Source: Halorhabdus sp. BNX81 (GTDB taxonomy: Archaea; Halobacteriota; Halobacteria; Halobacteriales; Haloarculaceae). Taken from it: a stretch of 64,000 bases of DNA. Shown here piece after piece: positions 41,823-50,553 of this stretch. The DNA lies in the NCBI RefSeq assembly GCF_029229925.1, contig NZ_CP107254.1, forward strand, positions 2,764,982-2,828,981, written 5' to 3'. How positions within the stretch are numbered: position 1 is the first letter of the stretch; each line of letters starts with the position of its first letter. Made by a program: the position numbers and the translations under genes. Under the pieces are notes generated by a model. It was not told the DNA's origin. It saw only the letters and a program-made list of their open reading frames with translations, and ran no database searches.

Positions 41823-44507
41823 TCACTCCTCGATGTCGATCGCCGGGCGGCCAGGTTCGGTCTTGCCGACGAGGTCGTCGGGCGCGTCCTCCGCAGCCAG
41901 GACCGTAACCGCGGCGTCGAACTCCCGTTCGATCAACCAGGCGGCCCGCTCGAGGGCGGCCTGTTCGCGCTCGGGAGCGAGGAACTCCTCGACGTGACCC
42001 CGGCCGGCGAGTTCCTTCGCGTAGTCAGCGGCGTCCTCGCCGTAGCGTTGGAGGTCCTCGTTCTGCATGACCGCCGGGACGACGTTCTCGGCGTCGCGAG
42101 CGATCTCGGCGACCTGGTGCATCCAGGCGGGCGCAACCGCGAGCGTGATCTCGTCGGGATCCTCGATGCCGACCGTCTCGACGATGTCCCGGACGTCCTC
42201 GCGAGTGTCCTCGATCAGGCGGCGTTCGAGGGTATACTCCTCAGGGGCTTCCCCCGCGGGCCACTCGGCTTCGACCAGCAAGCCGTCGGTGCCGAGAACG
42301 TCGGCGATCTCCTCGCCGACGTGTGGCGCAACCGGCGCGAGGAGTTTCGTTGCTGTCGCCAGTCCATGCTCGAACGTCTCGGTATCGACGGCTGTCACGT
42401 CCCGGTACCGGCGCAGCAGGGAAACGAGTTCCCGGACCGCCTGCAAGGCATGGTTGAACCGGAAGTCCTCGTACTCCGCAGTCGTCCTGGCGGCGGTCGC
42501 CTCGATCTCACGGGAGACGTACTCCGCGATCGCCCTGTCGGTGTCGTTCCCGTCGTCGGCCGTCGCTACCTCACCCGCCTCGTACTCGACTGCCAGCGTG
42601 TAGAGGCTTTGCAGGAAGTCATGGGCCGAGCGGACGCCCTCCGGGCTCCAGGCGAGTTCCTTCTCGGGCTGGGCGGCCTCCATGATGAACAGCCGCGCCG
42701 TGTCGGCGCCGTACTCCTCGATGATCCGCTGAGGGGAGACGCCGTTGCCGCGGCTCTTTGACATCTTGTTGCCGTCCTCGCCCAGGACCATCCCCTGGTT
42801 GGTGAGGTTCTCGAAGGGTTCCCGGACCCCGGAAAGCAGGTCGATATCGTCGAGGACCTTCGTGAAAAAGCGCGCATAGAGCAAGTGCATCACGGCGTGT
42901 TCGATCCCGCCGACGTACTGATCGACCGGCATCCACTCGCTTGCCCGCTCGCTGTCGAACGGGGCATCCTCGAGATCCGGCGAAGCGTATCGCAGGAAGT
43001 ACCACGACGACCCGATGAAAGTGTCCATGGTGTCGGTCTCGCGTTCGGCGGGGCCACCGCATTCGGGACACTCGACGTGCTTCCAGTCCTCGGCGGCGTC
43101 CAGGGGGTTGCCGGTCGTGTGGACGAACTCCGGCAGTTCGACGGGGAGGTCCTCCTCGGGCACGGGGACCGCGCCGCACTCGTCACACCAGACCATCGGA
43201 ATCGGCGTCCCCCAGTAGCGCTGCCGTGAGATGCCCCAGTCCCGCAGGTTGTACTCCGTGCGGTGCTCGCCGTCGAATTCCTCGACGAATCGCTCGCGGG
43301 CGTCCGCGCTTTCCAGCCCGTCGAACTCGCCGCTGTTGACGAGCACACCGTCCTCGGTGTAGGCAGCCTCCTGAACGTCGATGTCTTCGGGATCGATATC
43401 GGCGTCTTCGGTCGGTTCGACGACCTGCTGGATCGGGATGTCGTGGGCCGTCGCGAACTCGTGGTCGCGGTCGTCGTGTGCGGGCACCGCGTAGAGCGCA
43501 CCGGTCCCGATATCGGTCAGCACGTAGTCAGCGACGTAGACCGGGATCTCCTCGCCCGTGGCGGGGTTGACGGCGTACTCGCCGGTGAACACGCCCGAGG
43601 TGACGTCCAGGTCGTCCTCGTCGGCTTGTTCGGCCATCTCGACGTATTCGGCGACTTCGTCGTTCTCGTCGGCGATCTCCCGGGCGACGGGGTGGCCCGG
43701 CGCGAGCGAGAAGTACGTCGCGCCGTAGATCGTATCCAGGCGGGTCGTGAAGATGTCGACCTCGCCGTAGCCGGGAATCTCGAAGGCGACGCTGGCGCCT
43801 GCCTGTTTGCCGATCCAGTTGCGCTGCATCTCCCGGACGTTGTTGGGCCACCCGTCCAGCCCGTCTAAGGCCTCGTAGAGTTCCTCGGCGTAGTCGGTGA
43901 TCGTGAGGAACCACTGGTCCATCTCGCGGGTCTCGATCGGCGTGTCACACCGCCAGCAGAGTTCCGCTTCGCCTTCGACCTGTTCATCCGCCAGCACGGT
44001 CTCGCAGGACGGACACCAGTTCAGCTCGGACGCCTGGCGTTCGACGAGTCCTTCCTCGTGGAAGCGCTCGAACAGCCACTGGTTCCAGCGGTAGTACTCG
44101 GGTTCGCAGGTCGCCAGTTCTCGCTCCCAGTCGTAGCCAAAGCCCATCCGGGAGAGTTGCTCGCGCATCGAGTCGATGCAGGATAGCGTCCAGTCCCGGG
44201 GGTTGGTGTCGCGTTCCTCGGCGGCGTTCTCCGCGGGGAGGCCAAAGGAGTCCCACCCCATCGGATGGAGGACTTCCTCGCCGCGCATGCGCTCGAAGCG
44301 GGCGAACGCGTCGGTGATCGTGTAGACGCGGACGTGCCCCATGTGGAGGTTTCCCGACGTGTAGGGGAACATCGCCAGGACGTACGCCGGATCCTCGGCG
44401 TCGTCCGGGATGCGGAAGACGTCCGCCTCGTCCCATTCGTCCTGCCAGGCGGGTTCGATCTCCGTGTGATCGAACCCGCGCTCGCGCTGATCGTGCTCTG
44501 TGGCCAT
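41823..44507 (-). CDS. leuS: leucyl-tRNA synthetase
   Basis: 894 residues from ATG 44507 (MATEHDQRERGFDHTEIEPA); an upstream ATG would add a non-homologous piece. Class I motifs: HMGH in GNLHMGHVRVYT and KMSKS in GNKMSKSRGNG. Zinc-binding cysteines are seen in WCPSCETVLADEQ...CWRC. The editing (CP1) domain lies at about 220-400 with an intact Thr-rich region (FTTRLDTIYGAT). It is of bacterial-type LeuRS layout, as in other haloarchaea. Essential for translation. Confidence 0.96.
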   Translation of the reverse strand: MATEHDQRERGFDHTEIEPAWQDEWDEADVFRIPDDAEDPAYVLAMFPYTSGNLHMGHVRVYTITDAFARFERMRGEEVLHPMGWDSFGLPAENAAEERDTNPRDWTLSCIDSMREQLSRMGFGYDWERELATCEPEYYRWNQWLFERFHEEGLVERQASELNWCPSCETVLADEQVEGEAELCWRCDTPIETREMDQWFLTITDYAEELYEALDGLDGWPNNVREMQRNWIGKQAGASVAFEIPGYGEVDIFTTRLDTIYGATYFSLAPGHPVAREIADENDEVAEYVEMAEQADEDDLDVTSGVFTGEYAVNPATGEEIPVYVADYVLTDIGTGALYAVPAHDDRDHEFATAHDIPIQQVVEPTEDADIDPEDIDVQEAAYTEDGVLVNSGEFDGLESADARERFVEEFDGEHRTEYNLRDWGISRQRYWGTPIPMVWCDECGAVPVPEEDLPVELPEFVHTTGNPLDAAEDWKHVECPECGGPAERETDTMDTFIGSSWYFLRYASPDLEDAPFDSERASEWMPVDQYVGGIEHAVMHLLYARFFTKVLDDIDLLSGVREPFENLTNQGMVLGEDGNKMSKSRGNGVSPQRIIEEYGADTARLFIMEAAQPEKELAWSPEGVRSAHDFLQSLYTLAVEYEAGEVATADDGNDTDRAIAEYVSREIEATAARTTAEYEDFRFNHALQAVRELVSLLRRYRDVTAVDTETFEHGLATATKLLAPVAPHVGEEIADVLGTDGLLVEAEWPAGEAPEEYTLERRLIEDTREDVRDIVETVGIEDPDEITLAVAPAWMHQVAEIARDAENVVPAVMQNEDLQRYGEDAADYAKELAGRGHVEEFLAPEREQAALERAAWLIEREFDAAVTVLAAEDAPDDLVGKTEPGRPAIDIEE

Positions 44508-44644
44508 CTTGGCCCCATCTGAGAGGGGGATACTGCTATACCTTTCTCTTCCTGGGTCGACCATCAGATCCCCGCACGGCCACTGACGTGTCGGCAGTTG
44601 GGCAATCGTTATTCGACCGCGGTACGTCGCGCCACCGTCACCTT

Positions 44645-44664
44645 CTCCGCCCTGAAGGGCGGAG
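44645..44664 (-). other. right-end hairpin of the TnpB element
   Basis: CTCCGCCCTTCAGGGCGGAG (minus sense) is a perfect 8-bp stem with TTCA loop, 28 nt after the tnpB stop codon. IS200/IS605 elements have such a subterminal hairpin at the right end, and the guide (omega) RNA of TnpB ends nearby and overlaps the 3' part of the gene. Confidence 0.6.
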
Positions 44665-44691
44665 CTTGTCGGTGGACTCCCGTTCTGACCA

Positions 44692-45912
44692 CTAAACGGT
44701 GGTAGGCGTGTAAATGCCGTTCACGTTCAACGTCCCCGACTTCAGGGCAAGATGACTGGTTACCCCTCCAGACCCAGACTTGTGCCAGTTCTGGAGTAGT
44801 TTCCGAGCGATGTTCTTCGCGGCGTTGTAGTCGGCGTGGTACTCGCGCCCACATTTCAGACATTCGAACTCGTCGCCGTCTCTGTTGTCGTCGTGCGTGA
44901 AGCTACAGTCAACGTGGCTACACCGTTGACTGGTGTACTGTGGCGCGATCTTCTCGACGGCGATACCATACTCAGCAGCTTTGTACTCGGTGTACTCCTG
45001 AATACGGCGAAACGCCCACTGCTGGAACTTTGACGCGTTCGAGATACGTTTGCGGATATGTTTCAGCTTCTCGAACGCGATGTGCGTACAGTCGTGGGCG
45101 AGAGCTTCCTGTACCAGTCCCTTCGAGACACGGTGGAGGTAGTCTTCGCTCCAGTTGGCGAATCGTCCACCGAGTGAGTTCATCGTGAGATGCGCCGACC
45201 GCGTTCCTGTTTGTTGCAGTTTTCCACGCCGCTTTTCGTATTCTCGCCGCTTGTGGTTGAGGTAGTCGGCGTTGCCGATGAACGCGCCACTCGAAGTGAC
45301 GGCAAGGTGTCCATCCACATTCAAGTCTACGCCGAGAACCGTTCCGTTCTCGGCATCTTCCGGCTCTGTGTCCGTCTCTTTCACGACAGCGATGTGGAGG
45401 TAGTAGTCGCCGTCACGGTGATGCAACGTCGCTTCGCGTTTCTCCCACTCTTCACAGAAGTATGTCGTCGGTGGGACGTCTTCGTCAGGGAGGACGTACT
45501 CGGCTTCGATACGGCCGTCCACAGTGGCAAGCGTGGCGTAGTCGTCGTAGTAGGTGATTGCGTTCAGGTTGTAGACGACTGAATCCGACGTGAATTGTGG
45601 TTTCGAGGGATTCTCGCCGTCTTTGCGTTTCTCGACACAGGAATCGAGTGCGTCGGCGGCCCGATTCCGCGCGGCACAGACGAGGTCAGCGTTGAGTTCG
45701 TCGGTCGCTTCGCGTACTGCGTCGTATGTCCGGTCGTGGAGTTCAGTTTTCGACGTGACGATATAGCCGTCTTCAGTGCCGTTCCATCCGTCGTCTGCAG
45801 CCATCTGAGCGGCCTGTTTGAAGCGCTCTATCGTCTCTTGGAGAAGGCGGTGAGCATCGTCACCTACGTCAAGTTTCACGACGGCAGTACGTCGAAGCTC
45901 CACAGTATCCAT
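44692..45912 (-). CDS. tnpB: IS200/IS605-type TnpB (RNA-guided nuclease ancestor), no TnpA
   Basis: 406 residues. The RuvC-like active site is intact: Asp in VLGVDLNVDGHLAV, Glu in HIAFEKLKHIRKR, Asp in YHADYNAAKNIAR. The zinc ribbon is CSHVDC...CLKCG. An N-terminal wedge/REC-like part (about 1-190) precedes it. No Y1 transposase gene is adjacent, as in the IS1341 group. TnpB cuts DNA guided by an RNA from its own right end, which helps keep the element. The stop codon is followed by the hairpin above. Left end: a stem-loop at 45921-45941. Confidence 0.88.
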   Translation of the reverse strand: MDTVELRRTAVVKLDVGDDAHRLLQETIERFKQAAQMAADDGWNGTEDGYIVTSKTELHDRTYDAVREATDELNADLVCAARNRAADALDSCVEKRKDGENPSKPQFTSDSVVYNLNAITYYDDYATLATVDGRIEAEYVLPDEDVPPTTYFCEEWEKREATLHHRDGDYYLHIAVVKETDTEPEDAENGTVLGVDLNVDGHLAVTSSGAFIGNADYLNHKRREYEKRRGKLQQTGTRSAHLTMNSLGGRFANWSEDYLHRVSKGLVQEALAHDCTHIAFEKLKHIRKRISNASKFQQWAFRRIQEYTEYKAAEYGIAVEKIAPQYTSQRCSHVDCSFTHDDNRDGDEFECLKCGREYHADYNAAKNIARKLLQNWHKSGSGGVTSHLALKSGTLNVNGIYTPTTV

Positions 45913-45920
45913 ATGTATTT

Positions 45921-45941
45921 GAGTAAGTATAAAAGTTACTC
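45921..45941. other. left-end stem-loop of the TnpB element
   Basis: GAGTAA, a 9-nt AT-rich loop, then TTACTC, starting 9 nt upstream of the tnpB start. Such short hairpins mark the left end of IS200/IS605 elements; it also overlaps the likely promoter. Confidence 0.45.
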
Positions 45942-46024
45942 ATATAGTGAAATAACACTGGGGAGTCAGATGTGGGATAGCCGGTGGATTGCTGTATAGA
46001 GCGTACGCGATTCCCTCCCGTCCT

Positions 46025-46108
46025 CGAAAATCGAAGATTTTCGGGTGCAGCAAGACCTTCGGTCTTGCCATGCCCCTGTTCGTTCCTCGGTTCTGACTAG
46101 GTCAGAAC
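46025..46108. repeat. cluster of three perfect hairpins
   Basis: CGAAAATCGAAGATTTTCG (46025-46043), GCAAGACCTTCGGTCTTGC (46050-46068) and GTTCTGACTAGGTCAGAAC (46090-46108) are three 8-bp stems with 3-nt loops in 84 nt. They lie between tnpB and a zinc-finger remnant. They may be the structured end of another IS200/IS605-type element or a structured RNA. Confidence 0.5.
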
Positions 46109-46113
46109 ACTCG

Positions 46114-46218
46114 TCACTCACGGGAAGGGCGGGATTCCCTCGCTGTATCAAGATGGACACCAAGACCACGCCTCGTTTCGAACACGCGTTCACACGTCGG
46201 ACACTGAAATTCCTGCAC
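46114..46218 (-). pseudogene. remnant of a haloarchaeal zinc-finger (HNH-type) protein 5' end
   Basis: Minus-strand frame from GTG 46218: MQEFQCPTCERVFETRRGLG and VHLDTARESRPSRE. This resembles the N-terminal C2H2-like finger of haloarchaeal HNH-endonuclease proteins (FxCPTCxRxFxTRRGLGVHH). The second His is missing and the frame stops after 34 residues. The rest of the gene is absent, replaced by the hairpin cluster. Confidence 0.4.
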
Positions 46219-46300
46219 AAGTACTGTGGCACCGCACCGAGTGATAAACGAGAGCCGTCAGCCTCAGATATGATTCACACTTTTAGATCGCGGAAATAAG

Positions 46301-46373
46301 GTCCGGGTGCGAGAATCGAACCCGCCTCTCAGCCTCCACAAGGCTGAAGGATAACCACTACCCCAACCCGGAC
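46301..46373 (-). tRNA. tRNA-His (anticodon GTG)
   Basis: Minus strand: GTCCGGGTTGGGGTAGTGG at the 5' end pairs with ACCCGGAC at the 3' end, giving an 8-bp acceptor stem with G(-1):C73 encoded, which is the identity mark of tRNA-His. Anticodon arm CAGCCTTGTGGAGGCTG carries GTG. T arm GCGGGTTCGATTCTCGC. CCA is not encoded. No intron. Confidence 0.96.
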
Positions 46374-46737
46374 ACGCTGAGAGCAATTGCATCTATCTCG
46401 CTGTCGTTCAAATACGTTACGACTCATTCGGGCGCTGTCCCGACGTTCATACTCCGGCGTGTGTGGACACGAAAGCGCGAACCAGCCCGTGCCGAGACAA
46501 CCCGAGGACCGGGCCCGATTCTCGCACCCGGACTGTGCGAGATCGCGAATTCTTGAGCGATCTCGATTTCTACGAGCGGGGAACGAAGTGACCCGCGAGC
46601 ACTCTGGGACGAACGGACGTAAGGAGCTAACAGTCTCAAACGGAAATTGAAGCGTGGAGACAGCGAACAGCCGGCCTACCCGACGGTTCTATCTTCTTCG
46701 AGATGCTTTTGGCGTCCTGGCCTAATATAGAGCTGTC
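46374..46737. other. 364-nt spacer with tRNA-derived inverted copy and hairpin
   Basis: No convincing gene. It holds an 18-bp inverted copy of the tRNA-His 3' end (46516-46533) and a stem-loop GAGATCGC...GCGATCTC (about 46539-46563). It also has a palindrome-like stretch (GCGGGGAACGAAGTGACCCGC, 46577-46597) of a kind often seen around haloarchaeal mobile elements. Confidence 0.5.
46516..46533 (+). repeat. inverted copy of the tRNA-His 3' end
   Basis: CGATTCTCGCACCCGGAC is identical to the last 18 nt of the tRNA-His gene, which lies 143 nt away on the other strand. Copies of tRNA 3' ends are typical attachment sites of integrases, but those are direct repeats; this one is inverted and no integrase is in the window. 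Confidence 0.7.
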
Positions 46738-47190
46738 GTGGCGATCACCGACAAGATCTACATCAAGAACCACCGCCAACTCGTCTCCCAGCTGGAGACC
46801 TCGTTCCCGAAGAGCGCCTTCGCCGGCGCGACGCTGGACGTCCTCTTTCACGGCGAGAACCTGGGCAAACTCGACGATGCGACCCGGGATCGCGTGCTCG
46901 ACTTCGCCGAGGACTTCATGGACTGTGACTGCCAGTCGGCCCCCCATTGTGGTCATCCGGAGGAGAAATTCGTCCGCTACCTCCTGGAGTTGCGTGCCGA
47001 CGGCCTCGGCCCGGACGCCATCGTCGACGTGATGGGCGACGACTACATGCTGTATGCCTATCCCGGCGACGTCCTCTCGTTTCTGGACGGCGCGGTCCGG
47101 ACGCTGGAAGCCGTCGAATCACTGGCGGACGTCGAGGGAGAGACGGACGCAGCCAGACAGGCCCAAAACAGACGCGAGCAGTTGTTATAG
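46738..47190 (+). CDS. conserved haloarchaeal protein (DUF5814-like)
   Basis: 150 residues from GTG 46738 (AITDKIYIKNHRQLVSQLET). Four cysteines and a His in DCDCQSAPHCGHPEEKF suggest a metal site; the rest is helical (VRYLLELRADGLGPDAIVDV, MLYAYPGDVLSFLDGAVRTL). The DUF label is from memory. Notably its 5' end is found fused to a helicase 5' end in the remnant at 16.8-17.0 kb, which hints that domains of this kind and helicases can be joined in relatives. It ends 5 nt before the convergent RHH gene. Confidence 0.65.
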   Translation: MAITDKIYIKNHRQLVSQLETSFPKSAFAGATLDVLFHGENLGKLDDATRDRVLDFAEDFMDCDCQSAPHCGHPEEKFVRYLLELRADGLGPDAIVDVMGDDYMLYAYPGDVLSFLDGAVRTLEAVESLADVEGETDAARQAQNRREQLL

Positions 47191-47195
47191 CGGGG

Positions 47196-47627
47196 TTAAA
47201 CCGGCTCGTCGAACTCGCCGATCCGATAGGCGGATTCGTCCTCGTCCTCCTCGCCGTCTAGATCTTCGAGCTGAATCACGTCTTCTTCGTCCCCGTTGAC
47301 CTCCTCCCGGAGCTTTGTCACGTAGCGTTTGTACTCCTCAAGTTGCTCCCGGAGGTGGTCGGATTCGAGTTCGAGACGCTCGTGCTCGCGGATGAACGAT
47401 TTCGGCACCTCGACTTTCGGCGGGAAGCTCTCGTCGTCGCTTTCGGATTCACCGCTGAGTTCGTGCTCCGGAACGACTTCGACCTTGCCGCTGTGGTCGA
47501 CGAGCATGTCGACGTAATCCCGGAAGACGGCCGACAGCGAAAGGTCTCGCTCCTCGGCGATCTCTCTCAGGGTCTCGAATTTCTCCTCGCTGACCCGAAA
47601 GGAGATGGTCTTGTTCTTGTTACTCAT
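47196..47627 (-). CDS. ribbon-helix-helix protein with coiled coil
   Basis: 143 residues from ATG 47627. N-terminal RHH DNA-binding motif (KTISFRVSEEKFETLREIAE, LSLSAVFRDYVDMLV) is followed by a helical coiled-coil segment (FIREHERLELESDHLREQLE) and a very acidic tail. RHH proteins bind DNA as dimers through the beta ribbon. It is on the same strand as rpa3-rpap3 and 68 nt after them. Confidence 0.8.
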   Translation of the reverse strand: MSNKNKTISFRVSEEKFETLREIAEERDLSLSAVFRDYVDMLVDHSGKVEVVPEHELSGESESDDESFPPKVEVPKSFIREHERLELESDHLREQLEEYKRYVTKLREEVNGDEEDVIQLEDLDGEEDEDESAYRIGEFDEPV

Positions 47628-47694
47628 GGTTGGCGACAATCGTTTGCCCACCTACTTAATCATTTGTCAGACGGCGGAGAGAGTCGCCGCGACC

Positions 47695-48309
47695 TCAGGC
47701 CTCAGGTTCGGCCGTCTCCTCCTCTAGACTTTCGAGGGCCTCGACGACGAGCCGTCGATAGTTCTCGACCGCCGGTTCGTACTCGTCGTGAGCCATCTGG
47801 ACGTACTCGTCAGCCGCGTAGTCGTCCTGGGTCGGGTCGGCCTCCCCGTAGTGTTGGACGCGTTCGAGCGTCCGTTCGGCCGTCTCGACCACCCAGCGAT
47901 TCCGGGTCGTCTCGTCGACCGGCGTGATCGACTCCGGCCGGATCGAGACGTTGACCTCGCCGTCGTCGGTCTCGTAGGTCCGGGGCTTGCCGACGATGGA
48001 GACGTACGCCGGTGGTTCGAGCTCCCGCAGCATCGAGGCGGCGTCGGGCTGGTACTGCCCGGCGTAGGCGAAGTAGGTGTCGCCGTTGGGATCGACAATC
48101 CGGCCCTGCCAATATTCGCTGTCCTCGCCGACGTCCTCGGTCTCGGTCAGCGTGCCGACGACGAAGACGCGATTGGCGCGCTCGCCCGTCGGCAGGAGGA
48201 CGTACACCGGCGCGCGGTCGTCGTCGCTTTCCTTGAACGTGTAGGTCGCGTCGTTGAACTCGCCCGCGAAGACGCGGCGGGCAACCTCTCGGGTCGGTGT
48301 CGCCGCCAT
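47695..48309 (-). CDS. rpap3: RPA-associated protein (Rpap3 type)
   Basis: 204 residues (MAATPTREVARRVFAGEFND). OB-fold region with VYVLLPTGERANRVFVVGTL, EYWQGRIVDPNGDTYFAYAG and PPAYVSIVGKPRTYETDDGE, then a helical C-terminus (YRRLVVEALESLEEE). This is the COG3390 partner that haloarchaea encode directly after an RPA gene; in Haloferax the pairs act together in DNA repair. The start overlaps the rpa stop codon by 1 nt (TAATG). The number 3 rests on the length and pairing pattern. Confidence 0.82.
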   Translation of the reverse strand: MAATPTREVARRVFAGEFNDATYTFKESDDDRAPVYVLLPTGERANRVFVVGTLTETEDVGEDSEYWQGRIVDPNGDTYFAYAGQYQPDAASMLRELEPPAYVSIVGKPRTYETDDGEVNVSIRPESITPVDETTRNRWVVETAERTLERVQHYGEADPTQDDYAADEYVQMAHDEYEPAVENYRRLVVEALESLEEETAEPEA

Positions 48310-49244
48310 TATATCGACCTCGCTTTGATCAGCGTCGCTTCAGGATCGACCGCGTCGGTCAGCGTCTCGACCTCGTCGGCCAGCAGGTACCGCCCGAAGG
48401 TCGGCCCCTCGACGCGATAGTACCGCCCCATGATCGTCCCCTGCATCTCCTCGACGACGACGCTCGTATCGAGGGCGTCCATCGCCATGTCCTTGGCCTC
48501 CTCTAAGGTGATGCCAGTGAGATTCTCGGTCGCGTCCTGATCGAAGATGACCTCCGTCACGTCCTCGCCGTCGTCGAGGACGCCCTTGATCCGGAGGTCG
48601 AACTCCCCCTCGACTTCGCCGTGTTCGCTACACCGGCCGTTCTGGAGGACGCGCGTGCAGTCCTCGTCGGGACAGCGCTTGATCAGCCCGCTGCCGCTCT
48701 GGATGTCGACTAAGGCCCCCTCGACCTCGAGGGCGTCGTCGCCGACCTCGATCTCCTCGTCGGTCTCCTCGATCACCGTCGTCCGGTTGAGTTTGACCGA
48801 GAACCGGCCCTGGTACTCGTCGGTGACGACGTTCCGGAGGTGGTAGGTCGCGCCCTCCGCGAGTTCGGGGAGGTCGGATTTGGACCACTTGGTGAACTTG
48901 ATCGTCCCGGTCTCGTCGCCCAGCAGGCCGACCTGGGCGACGGCGTCGCTCCGGGGCTCCCAGAGCTCGACGACCTTCGCCGTCATGTCGACCCACTCCT
49001 CGGGCGCGTCGACGTCGGCGGCCTGGACGGTCTCGTTACCGCCGCTGCCGCCGCCGATATCGTCGCGATCCAGCCCCGCCTCGTCGAGGTAGGAGTTGGT
49101 GACGCTCCGGCGGGCCTCGCTGATGGGGACCTGGTACTCGTTGACCAGCGTGTCGAGTCGTTCCTCGACATCGTCGACACTGACGTCTAGCTGGTCTGTG
49201 AACTGCTCGTGTATCTCTTCCGCGTGGGTATGCAAATCCGTCAT
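48309..49244 (-). CDS. rpa3: single-stranded DNA-binding replication protein A (Rpa3 type)
   Basis: 311 residues from ATG 49244 (MTDLHTHAEEIHEQFTDQLD). One clear OB fold (about 80-180: VDMTAKVVELWEPRSDAVAQ, VGLLGDETGTIKFTKWSKSD, YHLRNVVTDEYQGRFSVKLN) and a zinc-finger OB domain (CPDEDCTRVLQNGRCSEHG). It binds ssDNA during replication and repair. Cotranslated with the associated-protein gene. Length matches the Rpa3 class rather than the longer Rpa1. Confidence 0.88.
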   Translation of the reverse strand: MTDLHTHAEEIHEQFTDQLDVSVDDVEERLDTLVNEYQVPISEARRSVTNSYLDEAGLDRDDIGGGSGGNETVQAADVDAPEEWVDMTAKVVELWEPRSDAVAQVGLLGDETGTIKFTKWSKSDLPELAEGATYHLRNVVTDEYQGRFSVKLNRTTVIEETDEEIEVGDDALEVEGALVDIQSGSGLIKRCPDEDCTRVLQNGRCSEHGEVEGEFDLRIKGVLDDGEDVTEVIFDQDATENLTGITLEEAKDMAMDALDTSVVVEEMQGTIMGRYYRVEGPTFGRYLLADEVETLTDAVDPEATLIKARSI

Positions 49245-49406
49245 GGCTGTGCTGTCTCCGCGTGTTTTCGATGGGAGACGATTGACAGTTGGTCGGCCTC
49301 CTATATAAAGTCGCGGCGACCACGGCGGAAGTGAAACAGTAGGGGGAGGGTTAGCAGCCCGGTTTCCCGAGAGAAGATTCATAGGAAGGGAGTTCACAGC
49401 CCAACC

Positions 49407-49712
49407 ATGGCCGAGGACGGGCAGCGGCTCCCGCAGTTCCTGCGATCGGGTATCGAGTCCGCCGGCCGGCAACTGGCCGAGGCCAGGCGTGCCTACGAAA
49501 GCGCAAAGCACGCGGCCCGGAGTGATCTCCCGCTCGCCGAGGACGGGCGGGCGCGGATCGTCTGCCGGCGACACGCCGAGCGGCGGGCCGTCCGGGTGGA
49601 CGGGAGCGGTCGCCCGGAGTGCGTCGATCCGGAGCACCCTGACTGCCAGGGATGCGTCGAGGACGTGCGGGCGGGGACCATCGAAACGTGGGAACCGAAC
49701 GACTCTCGGTGA
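49407..49712 (+). CDS. conserved haloarchaeal protein with Cys cluster (DUF7091-like)
   Basis: 101 residues (MAEDGQRLPQFLRSGIESAG). The N-terminal half is helical and basic; the C-terminal half has RIVCRRHAERRAVRVDGSGR and ECVDPEHPDCQGCVEDV. Cys and His placed this way suggest a small zinc site. Unknown function. Confidence 0.7.
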   Translation: MAEDGQRLPQFLRSGIESAGRQLAEARRAYESAKHAARSDLPLAEDGRARIVCRRHAERRAVRVDGSGRPECVDPEHPDCQGCVEDVRAGTIETWEPNDSR

Positions 49713-49794
49713 CCGGCCGGCTCGAAACCCGGATGACTACATCGTGTGCAGTCGTGGATGAGTCATTATAAGGGGTGGCTGAATACCACGTGTC

Positions 49795-50553
49795 ATGACA
49801 GCGGACGCAAGTGCGATCACAGCAAGGGGAGTGACAAAACGCTACGGGGCGACGGTCGCCGTCGACGGGCTGGATCTCGACGTGCCCGCGGGCGTCGTCT
49901 ACGGCTTTCTTGGCCCCAACGGCGCGGGGAAGACCACGACGATGCGGATGTTGACGGGATTGATCGAACCGACGAACGGCGACGGGTTCGTCGACGGCGT
50001 CCACTGTACCGACCGATCGAGCCTCGTCGAGCACATCGGGCTCCTCCCGGAGGAGCCGCCGGTGTACCGGGAGTTGACCGGTCGTGAACAGTTGCACTTT
50101 GCCGCGGATCTGCGGGGGATCCCCTGGAACCGCGTCGAAGACCGGGCGCTCGACATAGCTGAATCGCTGGATCTCGCGGCGGATCTGGACCGGCGGATCG
50201 ACGGCTACTCCAAGGGGATGAAACAGAAGACGGCATTTATCCAGGCCGTCCAGCACGATCCCGCCGTGGTGTTCCTCGATGAGCCGACGTCCGGCCTCGA
50301 CCCGCGGGCGGCCAAGACCCTCCGAGAGTTGATCGTCGACCTGGCCGCCGGTGACACGACGGTATTCCTCTCGACGCACATCCTGCCGGTCGTCGAGGAG
50401 ATCGCCGACCGGGTGGGCGTCCTCTACGACGGCCGACTGGTCTCGGAGGGGTCGCCCGACGGGCTCGCCGCAGCGGCCGACGAAGACGGCGAGGCCGACC
50501 TCGAGGACGCGTTCCTGGAACTGACCGCTGATCCCGAGAGAGCCTGGCAATGA
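49795..50553 (+). CDS. ABC transporter ATP-binding protein
   Basis: 252 residues with Walker A GPNGAGKTTTM, Q-loop region IGLLPEEPPVYRE, signature YSKGMKQKT (a variant of LSGGQ, common in CcmA-type exporters), Walker B VVFLDEPTSGLD and switch His in FLSTHILPVVEE. Its stop overlaps the permease start by 4 nt (ATGA), so the two form one exporter. Substrate unknown. Confidence 0.92.
   Translation: MTADASAITARGVTKRYGATVAVDGLDLDVPAGVVYGFLGPNGAGKTTTMRMLTGLIEPTNGDGFVDGVHCTDRSSLVEHIGLLPEEPPVYRELTGREQLHFAADLRGIPWNRVEDRALDIAESLDLAADLDRRIDGYSKGMKQKTAFIQAVQHDPAVVFLDEPTSGLDPRAAKTLRELIVDLAAGDTTVFLSTHILPVVEEIADRVGVLYDGRLVSEGSPDGLAAAADEDGEADLEDAFLELTADPERAWQ

Noticed and set aside
46387..46650. Plus-strand open frame of 87 codons between tRNA-His and the DUF5814-like gene
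   Set aside because: Arg/Ser-rich, no promoter at suitable distance, and overlaps hairpins and the tRNA-derived repeat.
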